Below are positions 16,481-24,749 of a stretch of 64,000 nt of DNA, piece after piece. Source of the DNA: Microbacterium sp. Gd 4-13 (GTDB taxonomy: Bacteria; Actinomycetota; Actinomycetes; Actinomycetales; Microbacteriaceae); the NCBI RefSeq assembly GCF_003095395.1, contig NZ_QEIJ01000009.1, forward strand, positions 30,248 through 94,247. The letters are read 5' to 3'. Each line of letters starts with the position of its first letter. Position 1 is the first letter of the stretch. The notes beneath the pieces were generated by a model that was given only the letters and a program-made list of their open reading frames with translations, ran no database searches and was not told the DNA's origin. The position numbers were made by a program, and so were the translations under genes.

Positions 16481-17866
16481 CTAGATCGCGGCCGTCAACG
16501 AGCGCGCGTCGCGCTCCCATGCCTGGGTAGCCATCTGCACGGCATCCCAGGGGGAGCCGAGCGGAGGCGTGTAGGAGAGGTCGAGGTCGCTCATCCCGGC
16601 GACGGTCATCCCGTGGTGGAGGGCGGTGGCGTAGGTGTCGACGCGCTTGGAGATTTCGGCGCCGCGGGTGCCGACGAGCTGCGCACCCAGGAGGCGGCCG
16701 TCGCGGGCGTCTCCCGTGATGCGGATGCTGATGGGGGTGGCTCCGGGGTAGTAGCGCTTGTGGTCGTCCGCAATGGCGGTGTAGCTGTGCGGGGCGTAGT
16801 CCGCGGCGGCGGCTTCGTGATCGCGGAGGCCGGTGCGGGCGGCTACGACGTCGAAGACCTTGACGACCTGGGTGCCGAGGCTGCCGGCGAATCGGGCGTT
16901 GCCGCCGATGGCGTTCTCTCCGGCGACGCGGCCCTGCTTGTGTGAGGTGGTGCCGAGGGGCAGATAGGTGACGCCGAGGAGGCGGTGGTGGGTGACCACG
17001 CCGTCGCCTGCCGCCCAGACGTTCGGCAGGCCGGTGCGCATGTGCTCGTCGACGACGACCGCACCGCCGGCCCCCGTGGTTGCCCCGGCCGCGGTGAGGA
17101 GGCTGGTGTTGGGGCGCACGCCGACGACGACGAGCACGAGGTCGGCGCTACGGGAGAAAGCGTCACCGTCGCGGATGCCGGTCACGGTGAGCCGTCCCGC
17201 GTCGCGGGTGACAGCTTCAATTCGCGTTCCGGTGAGCACGTCGACGCCGTGGCGGGTGAGTTCGTCGCGGACGAGGGAGCCGAGTTCGGGGTCGAGGGTG
17301 GAGAGCACTTCGGGGCCGCGTTGGAGTTGGGTGACGTGCAGGCCCCGGACGGTGAGGGCTTCGGCCATTTCGAGGCCGACGTAGCCGGCGCCGACGATGA
17401 TCGCGGTTTCAGGCTGATGCTCGTCGAGGTAGCGCTCCAGCGCGAAGGTGTCGCCCATCGAGTGCAGCAGGTGCACTCCGTCGTCGGGGCCGAGTTGATC
17501 GAGGCCGGTGATGCCGGCGGTGGAGGGGGGTGCTCCGGTGCCGACCATCAGCGCGTCATACGGGATTTCCGATTCGGTGCCGGCCGCGTCACGCACGGTG
17601 AGGCGGCGGCCGCCGACGTCGATGCTCGTGGCGAGGGTGTCGAGGCGGAGGTTCATGCCGGTGGCTTCGAGGTCGGCGTGCGTGCGGTGGGCGAGGGATT
17701 GCCAAGGCTGCACGTCGCGGGAGAAGTAATACGGGATGCCGCAGATGGAGAAGTTCGGATAGGAGTCGGCCACGACGACAGTGACGTCGACGGTGGGGTC
17801 GAGTTCGCGGGCGCGGAGGGCGGTGGAGATTCCGGCGTCGCTTCCGCCGATGGCCACGAGATGCAT
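16481..17866 (-). CDS. CoA-disulfide-reductase-like FAD/NAD(P) oxidoreductase of the arsenic locus
   Basis: A 461-aa flavoprotein with an N-terminal FAD Rossmann site (IGGSDAGIS), a redox-type C42 in FSICGIPYY as in CoA-disulfide reductase/NADH oxidase, an NAD(P) site IIVGAGYVGLEMA, the second FAD motif PNVWAAGDGV and the C-terminal dimerisation domain. Relatives are frequent in actinobacterial ars operons, where they are thought to maintain thiols or act with the aquaporin and reductase; the exact reaction is unproven. It starts 11 bases after the aquaporin stop on the same strand, so they form one operon divergent from arsR-arsC. Confidence 0.82.
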   Translation of the reverse strand: MHLVAIGGSDAGISTALRARELDPTVDVTVVVADSYPNFSICGIPYYFSRDVQPWQSLAHRTHADLEATGMNLRLDTLATSIDVGGRRLTVRDAAGTESEIPYDALMVGTGAPPSTAGITGLDQLGPDDGVHLLHSMGDTFALERYLDEHQPETAIIVGAGYVGLEMAEALTVRGLHVTQLQRGPEVLSTLDPELGSLVRDELTRHGVDVLTGTRIEAVTRDAGRLTVTGIRDGDAFSRSADLVLVVVGVRPNTSLLTAAGATTGAGGAVVVDEHMRTGLPNVWAAGDGVVTHHRLLGVTYLPLGTTSHKQGRVAGENAIGGNARFAGSLGTQVVKVFDVVAARTGLRDHEAAAADYAPHSYTAIADDHKRYYPGATPISIRITGDARDGRLLGAQLVGTRGAEISKRVDTYATALHHGMTVAGMSDLDLSYTPPLGSPWDAVQMATQAWERDARSLTAAI

Positions 17867-17877
17867 GGGGTTGCCTT

Positions 17878-18636
17878 TCAGGGCTGGTGTTCGGGTTGCG
17901 TGGGGACCACGACGTCTCCCGCGGTGCGGGCGGCGGTCGGGTAGAAGATCAGCAGCAGTGCGAGCCCGAGGGTGGCGCCGACGAGCTGGGCGAGGATGAA
18001 CGGTAGGACGGCTGCGGGGGCGATGCCGGCGAAGGTGTCGGTGAACATGCGGGCGATGGTCACGGCGGGGTTGGCGAACGATGTGGAGCTGGTGAACCAG
18101 TACGCCGCGCCGATGTACGCGCCGACCGCGGCCGCGGTGACCCGCCCGTTTCCGGTGCGCGCGAGCGCGAAGATCAGCAGCACGAGCCCCGCGGTGGCCA
18201 CGACCTCCCCGACCAGATGCCCGCTGGTCGCGCGCTGATTATCGGAGAACGCGGGCGCAGTGTCGAACATGACGCCGGCCAGGAGCGTTCCGGCGATACC
18301 GCCGAGGATTTGCGCGGCCAAGTAGGGACTGAGGTCGCGCAACGGGAGCCCAGTACCGGCGCGACGGCTGAGCAGCCAATCCGCGATCGACACGACCGGG
18401 TTGAAGTGCGCCCCGGACACGGGGCCAAGCATCAGGATCAGCACGGCCAGGCCAAGCGCGGTGGTCAAGCTGTTCTCGAGAAGCTGCAACCCGACGTCGC
18501 CCGGCGACAGGCGCTGCGCCGCGATCCCCGACCCGACCACGACGGTGACGAGGAGTCCCGTGCCGACGAACTCGGCGGCAGCCCGCCGTGCAAGGTGGGG
18601 CCGGTCGGGGGGTGAGGAGGCGGGGGAAGGTTTCAT
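17878..18636 (-). CDS. Aquaglyceroporin-family channel (arsenite channel, AqpS-like)
   Basis: A 252-aa six-helix MIP channel. The two half-helix signatures are HFNPVVS and FANPAVT, the first with NPV instead of NPA. The N-terminus AAEFVGTGLLVTVVVGSGIA is typical of the family. In ars operons these channels let As(III) leave the cell down its gradient after arsenate reduction, and two arsenate reductases are encoded divergently. ATG 18636 is used because the longer frame adds a non-hydrophobic leader that would run into the divergent promoter. Confidence 0.88.
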   Translation of the reverse strand: MKPSPASSPPDRPHLARRAAAEFVGTGLLVTVVVGSGIAAQRLSPGDVGLQLLENSLTTALGLAVLILMLGPVSGAHFNPVVSIADWLLSRRAGTGLPLRDLSPYLAAQILGGIAGTLLAGVMFDTAPAFSDNQRATSGHLVGEVVATAGLVLLIFALARTGNGRVTAAAVGAYIGAAYWFTSSTSFANPAVTIARMFTDTFAGIAPAAVLPFILAQLVGATLGLALLLIFYPTAARTAGDVVVPTQPEHQP

Positions 18637-18645
18637 GTCGGCTTC

Positions 18646-18678
18646 ATCTTGACCCGCGGTAGGTAGTTCAGTCAAGAT
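18646..18678. promoter_or_regulatory. Symmetrical operator/promoter between aqpS and arsR-arsC
   Basis: ATCTTGAC (18646-18653) and GTCAAGAT (18671-18678) form a perfect 8-bp inverted repeat with 17 bases between, centred in the 49-base divergent intergenic region. Each arm also contains a TTGAC -35-like element, one for each direction. This is the expected place for ArsR to repress both operons. Confidence 0.7.
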
Positions 18679-18685
18679 TGAAACA

Positions 18686-19360
18686 ATGAACGTTGAGCGA
18701 ATAGAACCGGTGGAGGCTCGTGCGGCACGGCACGCGGCGCTCGGTGACCCGACACGTCTGCGGATCGTCGATCTGCTCACGCTGGGCGATCTGTCCCCGT
18801 CTGAGATCTACGTGGCGCTGGGGTTGCCGTCGAACCTCGTGACGCATCACCTGAACGTCCTCGAATCAGTGGGCATGGTTGCTCGCTCGCGGTCGGAGGC
18901 TGATAAGCGCCGCAGCTACGTGCACCTCACAGAGACGGCGCTTGCAGGACTTACGCCGGGGCGAACAGAGCGGGCAAGCCGGGTGGTGTTCGTGTGCACG
19001 GCCAATTCGGCCAGGTCGCAGCTCGCCGCCGCGCTGTGGGCGACGCGCAGCAGCATCCCGGCAGCTTCGGGCGGCACTCACCCCGCCGAGCGTGTCGCTC
19101 CGGGCGCGGTCGCCGCCGCCGAACGTCACGCACTTAAGTTGGCGGCCGATGCGCCGCGGAAGCTGGATGACGTGATCAACGATGAGGATTTCGTCATCAC
19201 GGTCTGCGATAACGCCCACGAGGAACTCGGGGTGACGGGGAACCTGCACTGGTCGATCCCCGACCCGGTGCGCGTCGGCTCCGAGGAGGCGTTCGATGCC
19301 GCCTACGACGAGCTGGAACGCCGCATCACCGAACTCGCCCCCCGACTCGCCGCCCACTGA
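18686..19360 (+). CDS. ArsR repressor fused to an arsenate-reductase-type phosphatase domain
   Basis: A 224-aa fusion. Residues 1-90 are an ArsR winged helix (HAALGDPTRLRIVDLLTLGD, then SNLVTHHLNVLESVGMV). Residues about 98-224 are a low-molecular-weight phosphatase/ArsC fold with the CX5R loop VFVCTANSARSQLA (C104, R110) and the late IPDP acid. The classic CVC metal site of ArsR is not visible in the HTH, so sensing may use other cysteines or the fused domain. It is divergent from aqpS across a symmetrical operator and 18 bases ahead of a second arsC. Confidence 0.85.
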   Translation: MNVERIEPVEARAARHAALGDPTRLRIVDLLTLGDLSPSEIYVALGLPSNLVTHHLNVLESVGMVARSRSEADKRRSYVHLTETALAGLTPGRTERASRVVFVCTANSARSQLAAALWATRSSIPAASGGTHPAERVAPGAVAAAERHALKLAADAPRKLDDVINDEDFVITVCDNAHEELGVTGNLHWSIPDPVRVGSEEAFDAAYDELERRITELAPRLAAH

Positions 19361-19378
19361 CGCGACAGAAAGACCATC

Positions 19379-19777
19379 ATGAGCACCCTTGCCCCCACCG
19401 TCCTGTTCATCTGCCAGCACAACGCTGGCCGCTCCCAGCTCGGCGCAGCCCTGCTCGAACACCTCGCGGGCGACCGGTTCACCGCGGATTCTGCCGGCCT
19501 CTCGCCCGCCGAGGAGGTGAACCCCGCCGTCGCCGCGACGGTCGCGGAGCTGGGCATGGACATCACCGATCGCGCGCCGCGGGAAGTCACCCCCAGCGAC
19601 TTGGAGGCCGCCGACGTCGTGGTGCTGATGAAGCCTGGCCTAACGCTGCCGACGACGCCGCGCGGCGAAGTCTTGGAGTGGTCGTTCCCTAACCCGGAGT
19701 CGTGGGATGTCGAGGCGGTTCGCCCGCTACGCGAAGCCGTGTCGACCAAGATTCAGGCCGCGCTTCTCACCTGGTAA
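19379..19777 (+). CDS. arsC: Arsenate reductase (low-molecular-weight phosphatase family)
   Basis: A 132-aa cytoplasmic enzyme that reduces As(V) to As(III). The P-loop is FICQHNAGRSQLGAALLEHL (C12-X5-R18), with the HNAGRSQ signature of actinobacterial thiol-linked ArsC. The late FPNPESW replaces the DP acid of phosphatases. In actinobacteria such enzymes often use mycothiol/mycoredoxin (established for Corynebacterium); this is assumed here. It lies 18 bases after the ArsR-ArsC fusion, in the same operon. Confidence 0.88.
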   Translation: MSTLAPTVLFICQHNAGRSQLGAALLEHLAGDRFTADSAGLSPAEEVNPAVAATVAELGMDITDRAPREVTPSDLEAADVVVLMKPGLTLPTTPRGEVLEWSFPNPESWDVEAVRPLREAVSTKIQAALLTW

Positions 19778-19859
19778 CAGTCGAACGGGAGGGCGGGCCT
19801 GCGTGCCTCACCGTCGAGTTGCCGTTGGTCAGACTGAGGCGGACGTACGCCCGATCTGC

Positions 19860-19953
19860 AGGGCCGGTGCGGCACATCATTTCTCCGGTCGTGCTGATCG
19901 TCATCGGCCTGGTCATCCTCATTGAGGGCGGCGCGTTCCGACTCCCCCACTGA
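19860..19953 (+). pseudogene. C-terminal remnant of a cadmium-resistance (CadD-like) transporter
   Basis: The frame ending TGA 19951-19953 reads VRHIISPVVLIVIGLVILIE, then GGAFRLPH. This matches the last membrane helix and tail of CadD-family proteins (H-x-x-x-P-VVLI-x-IG...EGGAF). No upstream helices are present. It is likely a deletion scar between the arsenic and chromate loci. Confidence 0.45.
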
Positions 19954-19998
19954 CCAATCCATCGCCGCTTTGCACAGCGTTCGACTTTCGTTAACGTA

Positions 19999-20012
19999 TT
20001 TCGATATCGAAA
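19999..20012. promoter_or_regulatory. Palindrome upstream of padR-chrA (putative operator)
   Basis: TTTCGATATCGAAA is a perfect 14-base palindrome ending 16 bases before the PadR start codon, where an autoregulatory repressor would bind. Confidence 0.5.
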
Positions 20013-20028
20013 CATTGATACTGAGGTT

Positions 20029-20358
20029 ATGACCGATTCGATCGCGTCCGACGAGCTGGAGTACCGCGACCTTCTCTCCGGATTCGTTCGGATGCACATC
20101 CTGTATCACGCCTCTCAGGAAGAGGTCTACGGGGTCTGGTTGATCGACGAGCTGGCGCACCACGGCTACCGGCTCTCGGCCGGGACCCTGTACCCGATGC
20201 TTCACAAGATGGTCAAAGACGGGTACCTCACCGTCCGATCCGAACGCGACGGCCGCACCGTCCGCAAGCTTTACACCGCCACCGAGAAAGGCCGGGCCGG
20301 TCTTGCCGTAGCGCGAGAACGTGTCCGGATCTTCGCACCGAAGGACTCCGACGCATGA
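20029..20358 (+). CDS. PadR-family transcriptional regulator
   Basis: A 109-aa winged-helix protein: the YGVWLIDELAHHGYRLSAGT helix-turn-helix, LYPMLHKMVKDGYL wing approach and a YTATEKG turn are all typical of PadR. It overlaps the chrA start (ATGA at 20355), so it is co-transcribed with, and probably regulates, the chromate transporter in response to chromate (inference from context). A palindrome at 19999-20012 is the likely operator. Confidence 0.88.
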   Translation: MTDSIASDELEYRDLLSGFVRMHILYHASQEEVYGVWLIDELAHHGYRLSAGTLYPMLHKMVKDGYLTVRSERDGRTVRKLYTATEKGRAGLAVARERVRIFAPKDSDA

Positions 20359-21587
20359 CCGACTCCCCCGCCGTGACCGAAGCCCCGACCCAGCCGCGAC
20401 AGGGCACCGTCTGGGAGGTTTTCTGGGTCTTCTTGAAGCTCGGAGTTGCCTCATTCGGCGGCCCGATCGCCCACCTCGGCTACTTCCGCGACGAGCTGGT
20501 GCAGCGCAGGAAATGGCTCAATGACAACGACTACGGCGACCTTGTCGCTCTGGGGCAGTTCCTGCCCGGCCCCGCGTCAAGCCAGGTCGGATTCGGCATC
20601 GGCCTCTATCGGGCCGGGCCGGCCGGCGCGATCGCCGCGTTCCTGGCTTTCACCCTGCCCTCCGCGATTCTGCTGGTCGCCTTCGCGTTCGGTGCGTCTT
20701 TGTTCCACGGCCCGATCGGGGGCGGCCTGCTCACGGGGTTGAAGATCGTTGCCGTCGCGATCGTCGCCCAAGCCGTCTGGGGAATGGCCCGGACCCTCAC
20801 CCCCGACCGGCAGCGCGCCGGTATCGCCGTGGTGGCCGCCGTCATCGCGCTCCTGCTCGCCGGGTCTGTCGGCCAGATCGGTGCCCTCGTTGTCGGCGCG
20901 ATCGCGGGCCTGATCTTCTGCCGCGCGGCCGCGAACCCCTCCAGTGCCATGATCCGGTTCCCGGTCACCCGCATTGCCGGCGTGATCTGCCTGACGCTGT
21001 TCGTGCTGCTGCTCGTCGGCCTGCCGATCCTGGCCAGCACCACCCACAACGGCACCGTGCAGCTCTTCGACGCCTTCTACCGGGCCGGCGCCCTCGTCTT
21101 CGGCGGCGGTCACGTGGTCCTTCCCCTGCTCCAGGCCGGTGTCGTCGACAGCGGCTGGGTCACCTCCGACCAGTTCCTCGCCGGCTACGGCGCCACCCAA
21201 GCCGTCCCCGGCCCCCTGTTCACCTTCGCCGCCTACCTCGGCACTCTCTCGACCACCGGGCCCGGTGGCATAGCCGGCGCGGCCGTGGCCCTCGCCGGTA
21301 TCTTCCTCCCCGGTTTCCTGATTCTCGTCGGCGTGCTCCCTTTCTGGAACGCCTTCCGCACCCGCCCCTGGGCACAGGCGATCATGCGCGGCGCGAACGC
21401 CGCCGTTGTCGGCATCCTCGCCGCGGCCCTCTACGACCCGGTCTTCACCACAGCGATCACAGGGCCGGCATCGTTCGGACTCGCGCTGGTCTGCTTCGTG
21501 CTGCTGGTCGCCTGGCGCGTACCCGCGTGGGGTGTGGTCATCGTCGGCGGTGCCGGCGGAATCGTTCTTGCTCTCCTACCCGGTTGA
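20355..21587 (+). CDS. chrA: Chromate efflux transporter ChrA
   Basis: A 410-aa inner-membrane protein of the CHR family, the two-domain long form. Each half has a signature start: FWVFLKLGVASFGGPIAHLG in the N-terminal half and AFYRAGALVFGGGHVVLPLL in the C-terminal half. PGPASSQVGFGIG and QAVPGPLFTFAAYLG are the paired conserved loops. It exports chromate driven by the membrane potential. Its end overlaps the convergent EamA gene by a few bases. Confidence 0.93.
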   Translation: MTDSPAVTEAPTQPRQGTVWEVFWVFLKLGVASFGGPIAHLGYFRDELVQRRKWLNDNDYGDLVALGQFLPGPASSQVGFGIGLYRAGPAGAIAAFLAFTLPSAILLVAFAFGASLFHGPIGGGLLTGLKIVAVAIVAQAVWGMARTLTPDRQRAGIAVVAAVIALLLAGSVGQIGALVVGAIAGLIFCRAAANPSSAMIRFPVTRIAGVICLTLFVLLLVGLPILASTTHNGTVQLFDAFYRAGALVFGGGHVVLPLLQAGVVDSGWVTSDQFLAGYGATQAVPGPLFTFAAYLGTLSTTGPGGIAGAAVALAGIFLPGFLILVGVLPFWNAFRTRPWAQAIMRGANAAVVGILAAALYDPVFTTAITGPASFGLALVCFVLLVAWRVPAWGVVIVGGAGGIVLALLPG

Positions 21588-22658
21588 CTCGCTCTTTCCG
21601 GGCGGCCTGTGGACGTGGCGGTGGTGGCTGTCGGGGTAGTGCTCGTGGGTGTGGGTGATCGGTTCGTGTGTGTGGACGTGGGTGTGCCGTCCGCCAGCGC
21701 CGGCCAGCTGCCCGGGCTCGTGGGTGTGCTGATGGTGCTCATCGTGGATATGCGCGTGCTCGTGCGTGATCGGTTCGTGCGTGTGTAGGTGTTCGTGCCG
21801 CTCGGTCAGGTGAAGCCACACCCCCACAGCCATGAGGGCTCCGGCGACAAGGACGGGCCAGCTGATCGGGTCGCCGAGCACGATTGCGAGCAGGGCGCCG
21901 AAGAACGGGGCGATGGAGTAGTACGCGCCGGCCCGGGCGGTGCCGACGTGTCGCATCGCGATGATGAACAGCACGAGGCTGACGCCGTAGGCGAAGAGCC
22001 CGACGACCATCGCCGCGGCGATGTTGACCGCGCCCGGCAGTTGCGCGCCGAGCGCGAACGCGAGGAGGAGGTTCACCGGGCCGGCCACCCCGCCCTTGAC
22101 CGCGGCGAGCCAGGTGGCATCGTTGAGAGCGATTTTGCGGGTGAGGTTGTTGTCCAGCCCCCAGCTCAGACATGCGCCGAGGATCGCCAGTGACGGCCAG
22201 GGGCTACCGAAATTGGCACCGGAGGGGATGCTGAGCACGACGGCGCCGGCGACGATGGCGATCATGCCCACGGCAATCCGCCGGTCGAAGTTCTCCTTGA
22301 ACACGAACCACGCCAGCGCGGCGGTGAACACCCCTTCCGCGTTCAACAGCAGCGATGCCCCGGACGCGGGCATGTTCGACAGTCCGAGCATGAGCAGCAC
22401 CGGCCCGGCAATCCCGCCGAAGAACACTGCCCCCACGAGGGGCAGCAGTTCGTTGCGGGCGATGCGTACGCGTGGGGCGCGGCGGATCAGCCGGTACAGG
22501 CCGAGCCCGATCCCCGACCCGCAGTACAGCAGCCCGGCAAGGAGCCACGGGCTCACGTCATCGTCAAGCAGGATCTTCGCCAGTGGTGTGCCGGCACCGA
22601 AGAGCACCGCGGACACCAACGCGGCCTGCACCCCGATGCTTCGTAGTGCTCGCAACAT
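21576..22658 (-). CDS. EamA/DMT-family exporter with His-rich C-terminal tail
   Basis: A 360-aa protein with about ten membrane helices in two EamA repeats (for example FGAGTPLAKILLDDDVSPWL at the start). The last ~70 residues are extraordinarily His-rich (HLHTHEPITHEHAHIHDEHH and similar runs) and would be a flexible cytoplasmic metal-binding arm. ATG 22658, 7 bases after AGGAGG, is preferred; GTG 22661 is also possible. Last gene of the copper operon, overlapping the lipoprotein gene. A role in metal or metal-ligand export is inferred; the family more often exports amino acids or metabolites. Confidence 0.75.
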   Translation of the reverse strand: MLRALRSIGVQAALVSAVLFGAGTPLAKILLDDDVSPWLLAGLLYCGSGIGLGLYRLIRRAPRVRIARNELLPLVGAVFFGGIAGPVLLMLGLSNMPASGASLLLNAEGVFTAALAWFVFKENFDRRIAVGMIAIVAGAVVLSIPSGANFGSPWPSLAILGACLSWGLDNNLTRKIALNDATWLAAVKGGVAGPVNLLLAFALGAQLPGAVNIAAAMVVGLFAYGVSLVLFIIAMRHVGTARAGAYYSIAPFFGALLAIVLGDPISWPVLVAGALMAVGVWLHLTERHEHLHTHEPITHEHAHIHDEHHQHTHEPGQLAGAGGRHTHVHTHEPITHTHEHYPDSHHRHVHRPPGKSESTG

Positions 22659-23500
22659 CACCGGACCTCCTGGGATTCAAGGTAGGTGAGTCCACTGTCG
22701 TCAGCGATGAAAAGGTTCCCGCTGTTGGTGATCGTGACGGCTTGTGCGGCGCCGTGGGCGGTGCCGGCCTCGACCCACCCGGAGGCGCCGGCGGTGGTGA
22801 CCCAGATGCGTTCTTTCGTGTCCACGCCGACGAGACGCTGCTGATCAGGTGACGCGGCGAGAACGTAGAGCAGCGGAGCATCCGGCCACGGGCTGAACGT
22901 CGCGCCGTCATCGGTGCTGGTGCGGAGGCCGTCAGGGGTGGTGGCGACCAGTCGCCCGGTCGCATCGACCGTGAGGGCACTGGCCATGAGGGACGCGCCG
23001 GTGGGAGCCCAACTGGTTCCCCCGTCGACGCTGCGCTGCAGGTCGATCGAATCCGTCGCCAGAGCGTAGATCGACCCGTCCGGTGCGGCGGTGAGAGCGT
23101 GGAAGTCTTTCTCGCCGGTGAACGCGACAGGGTCCCAGGTCTGCGCGTTGTCGCTGCTGCGGATGATGCCCAGATTCGGGCTCCCCCACTCTGTCGGGGT
23201 GCTGGGGCCGGGGTGCCCGGAGGCGATCAGCTCGGTGCCGACGACGGTGAGCCCCATGGCGTCGAAGCCGGCGCCGACCCGGCTGCCGAGCGTGCCGTCG
23301 CCGGTTGCGGTGTAGATCCCCTGGTGGGTGCCGATGAGGAACCCGTCACCGCCCGGGTCGGTCACGATGGCGTGGACGTGGTCGGTGGGAGCGGTGGCGT
23401 GGTCGGTTCCGGTGGACGGCGGCTCGGGTGCGGCGCACGCGGTGAGGGTCAGGATCGAGAGCGCGACAACACCGGTGATCGCGCGGCGGGGAATGCTCAT
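22658..23500 (-). CDS. Secreted lipoprotein with sialidase-like beta-propeller repeats
   Basis: A 280-aa lipoprotein: lipobox LTAC at the end of a hydrophobic signal peptide. It contains repeated BNR/YCF48-like turns (RSSDNAQTW, RSVDGGTSWAP, TSTDDGATFSP), as in F510_1955-type glycosylhydrolase-like proteins often found beside copper genes. HVHAIVTDPGG near residue 42 is the usual start of the propeller. Enzymatic activity is doubtful; extracytoplasmic sensing or metal binding is equally possible. ATG 23500 was chosen for the signal peptide. Confidence 0.7.
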   Translation of the reverse strand: MSIPRRAITGVVALSILTLTACAAPEPPSTGTDHATAPTDHVHAIVTDPGGDGFLIGTHQGIYTATGDGTLGSRVGAGFDAMGLTVVGTELIASGHPGPSTPTEWGSPNLGIIRSSDNAQTWDPVAFTGEKDFHALTAAPDGSIYALATDSIDLQRSVDGGTSWAPTGASLMASALTVDATGRLVATTPDGLRTSTDDGATFSPWPDAPLLYVLAASPDQQRLVGVDTKERIWVTTAGASGWVEAGTAHGAAQAVTITNSGNLFIADDSGLTYLESQEVR

Positions 23501-23568
23501 GGCACCCTTTCGTGAGAAGGGAGAGGGCGCCACGCACGCTGACGCGGCGCCCCTCTCCATGGGTGTCG

Positions 23569-24168
23569 TTAGAGCTGGGTGAGGAGGTCTTGCATGGTGG
23601 CGATCTCGGCGGTTTGGGTGTCGATGATCGTTTGGGCGAGCGCGAGGGCGTCGGGGTTGCTACCGTCCTCGAGTTCGGTCTGCGCCATGTCGATGGCGCC
23701 CTTGTGGTGGGCGATCATCTGTTCCAGGAACAACCGGGCGGCGTCGACACCGGTGGCGTCGTCGAGGGCTTGCATGTCCTCCTCGGACATCATCCCGCTG
23801 CCGTGGTCCATTCCGCCCATCTCGGACGTGTCCGCACCCCAGTCCTCGAGCCAGCCTTCCATCTGGTCGATTTCGGGCTGCTGGGCGGCCTTTATCTGTT
23901 CGGCCAGCGCAGTAACGCGCTCGTCGATGGTGTCTTTGCTGAGCAGGGTGTCGGACATGTCGACGGCCTGCGTGTGGTGCTCGATCATCATGCTCGCGAA
24001 CATGATGTCGGCGTCGTTCGCGTCCGCGGCGGGTGCAGCAGTGCTACTGCTGCTGCCGTGGTCCATTCCGGGCATGCTGCCGCTGGAACCGGTCGTGCCG
24101 GCGCATCCGGCGAGGGCGAGTAGTGCGGTGAGGGTGATCGCGGCGGTTGCCGCGGCACGGATCTTCAT
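23569..24168 (-). CDS. DUF305 copper-associated lipoprotein
   Basis: A 199-aa lipoprotein (lipobox ALAGC). It has two copies of the DUF305/CopM-like motif: FASMMIEHHTQAVDMSD and FLEQMIAHHKGAIDMAQ. Between them is a Met/His-rich segment (MGGMDHGSGMM), and another MPGMDHG lies near the N-terminus. Met-His motifs of this kind bind Cu(I) outside the membrane. It sits in the middle of the copper operon and probably buffers periplasmic-side or surface copper. Confidence 0.85.
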   Translation of the reverse strand: MKIRAAATAAITLTALLALAGCAGTTGSSGSMPGMDHGSSSSTAAPAADANDADIMFASMMIEHHTQAVDMSDTLLSKDTIDERVTALAEQIKAAQQPEIDQMEGWLEDWGADTSEMGGMDHGSGMMSEEDMQALDDATGVDAARLFLEQMIAHHKGAIDMAQTELEDGSNPDALALAQTIIDTQTAEIATMQDLLTQL

Positions 24169-24258
24169 AAGGGTTCTCCAAGGGTCGGTGATGAGCCCGG
24201 CCTGGGGCCGGTCAGAACGGATGAGTGCCGGGCGTCGAGTGGCCTGGCACGTCCGTCA

Positions 24259-24702
24259 TCACGTGCGACTGATGCAGAGAACCGTCAGCGACGGTGGGGG
24301 CAGAGTATGCGCCAGGGCTGGCCATGCCGCGGTGGGGCCGGCTCGCACCGTCGCGGGGCTGATAATGCGCCATCCGCCGGTGGGGCGCAACAGCAGCAGG
24401 GCGGTTGCGAGGAGGGCGAGCACGCACGCCATCCATGACATCGCAGGCCCGTCGCTGCCGCAGTCCGCGCACGCCTCGGCTGCCTCCGGGGTGGTGGCGG
24501 TCTGGTCGTGATCCATGGCGGCGGAGGTGTCGCTGGCAGTGGCGACGGTGTCGGCGTGACCGGTCGCGGTGGTGTGGGTGTTGAGGGAATGCATCGCGAG
24601 GAGACCGACGATGATGGCGACGGTGACCGCGATCAGCAGCAGGAGCGTGCGGGTGAGCGTGCGCGTGCCCCGCACCTGGTGTGCGACTGCGATCAGCGAC
24701 AT
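24259..24702 (-). CDS. DUF6153-family membrane protein
   Basis: A 147-aa protein with an N-terminal membrane helix (LLLLIAVTVAIIVGLLAMHS), a His/Asp/Thr-rich external loop containing a CADCGSD pair, and a second helix (WMACVLALLATALLLL). This arrangement resembles the DUF6153 proteins that accompany actinobacterial copper loci. ATG 24702 follows GGGAGG. The Cys pair and His residues suggest metal binding at the outer face (inference). Confidence 0.65.
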   Translation of the reverse strand: MSLIAVAHQVRGTRTLTRTLLLLIAVTVAIIVGLLAMHSLNTHTTATGHADTVATASDTSAAMDHDQTATTPEAAEACADCGSDGPAMSWMACVLALLATALLLLRPTGGWRIISPATVRAGPTAAWPALAHTLPPPSLTVLCISRT

Positions 24703-24749
24703 GCTCACCTCCCGTTCCTTCCAGGGTAGGCCCCGCGACGTGGGGTGGA

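Noticed and set aside
19702..19859. Upstream extension of the CadD-like remnant
   Set aside because: The extra codons overlap arsC or are Arg-rich without membrane helices, so only the last helix is credible.
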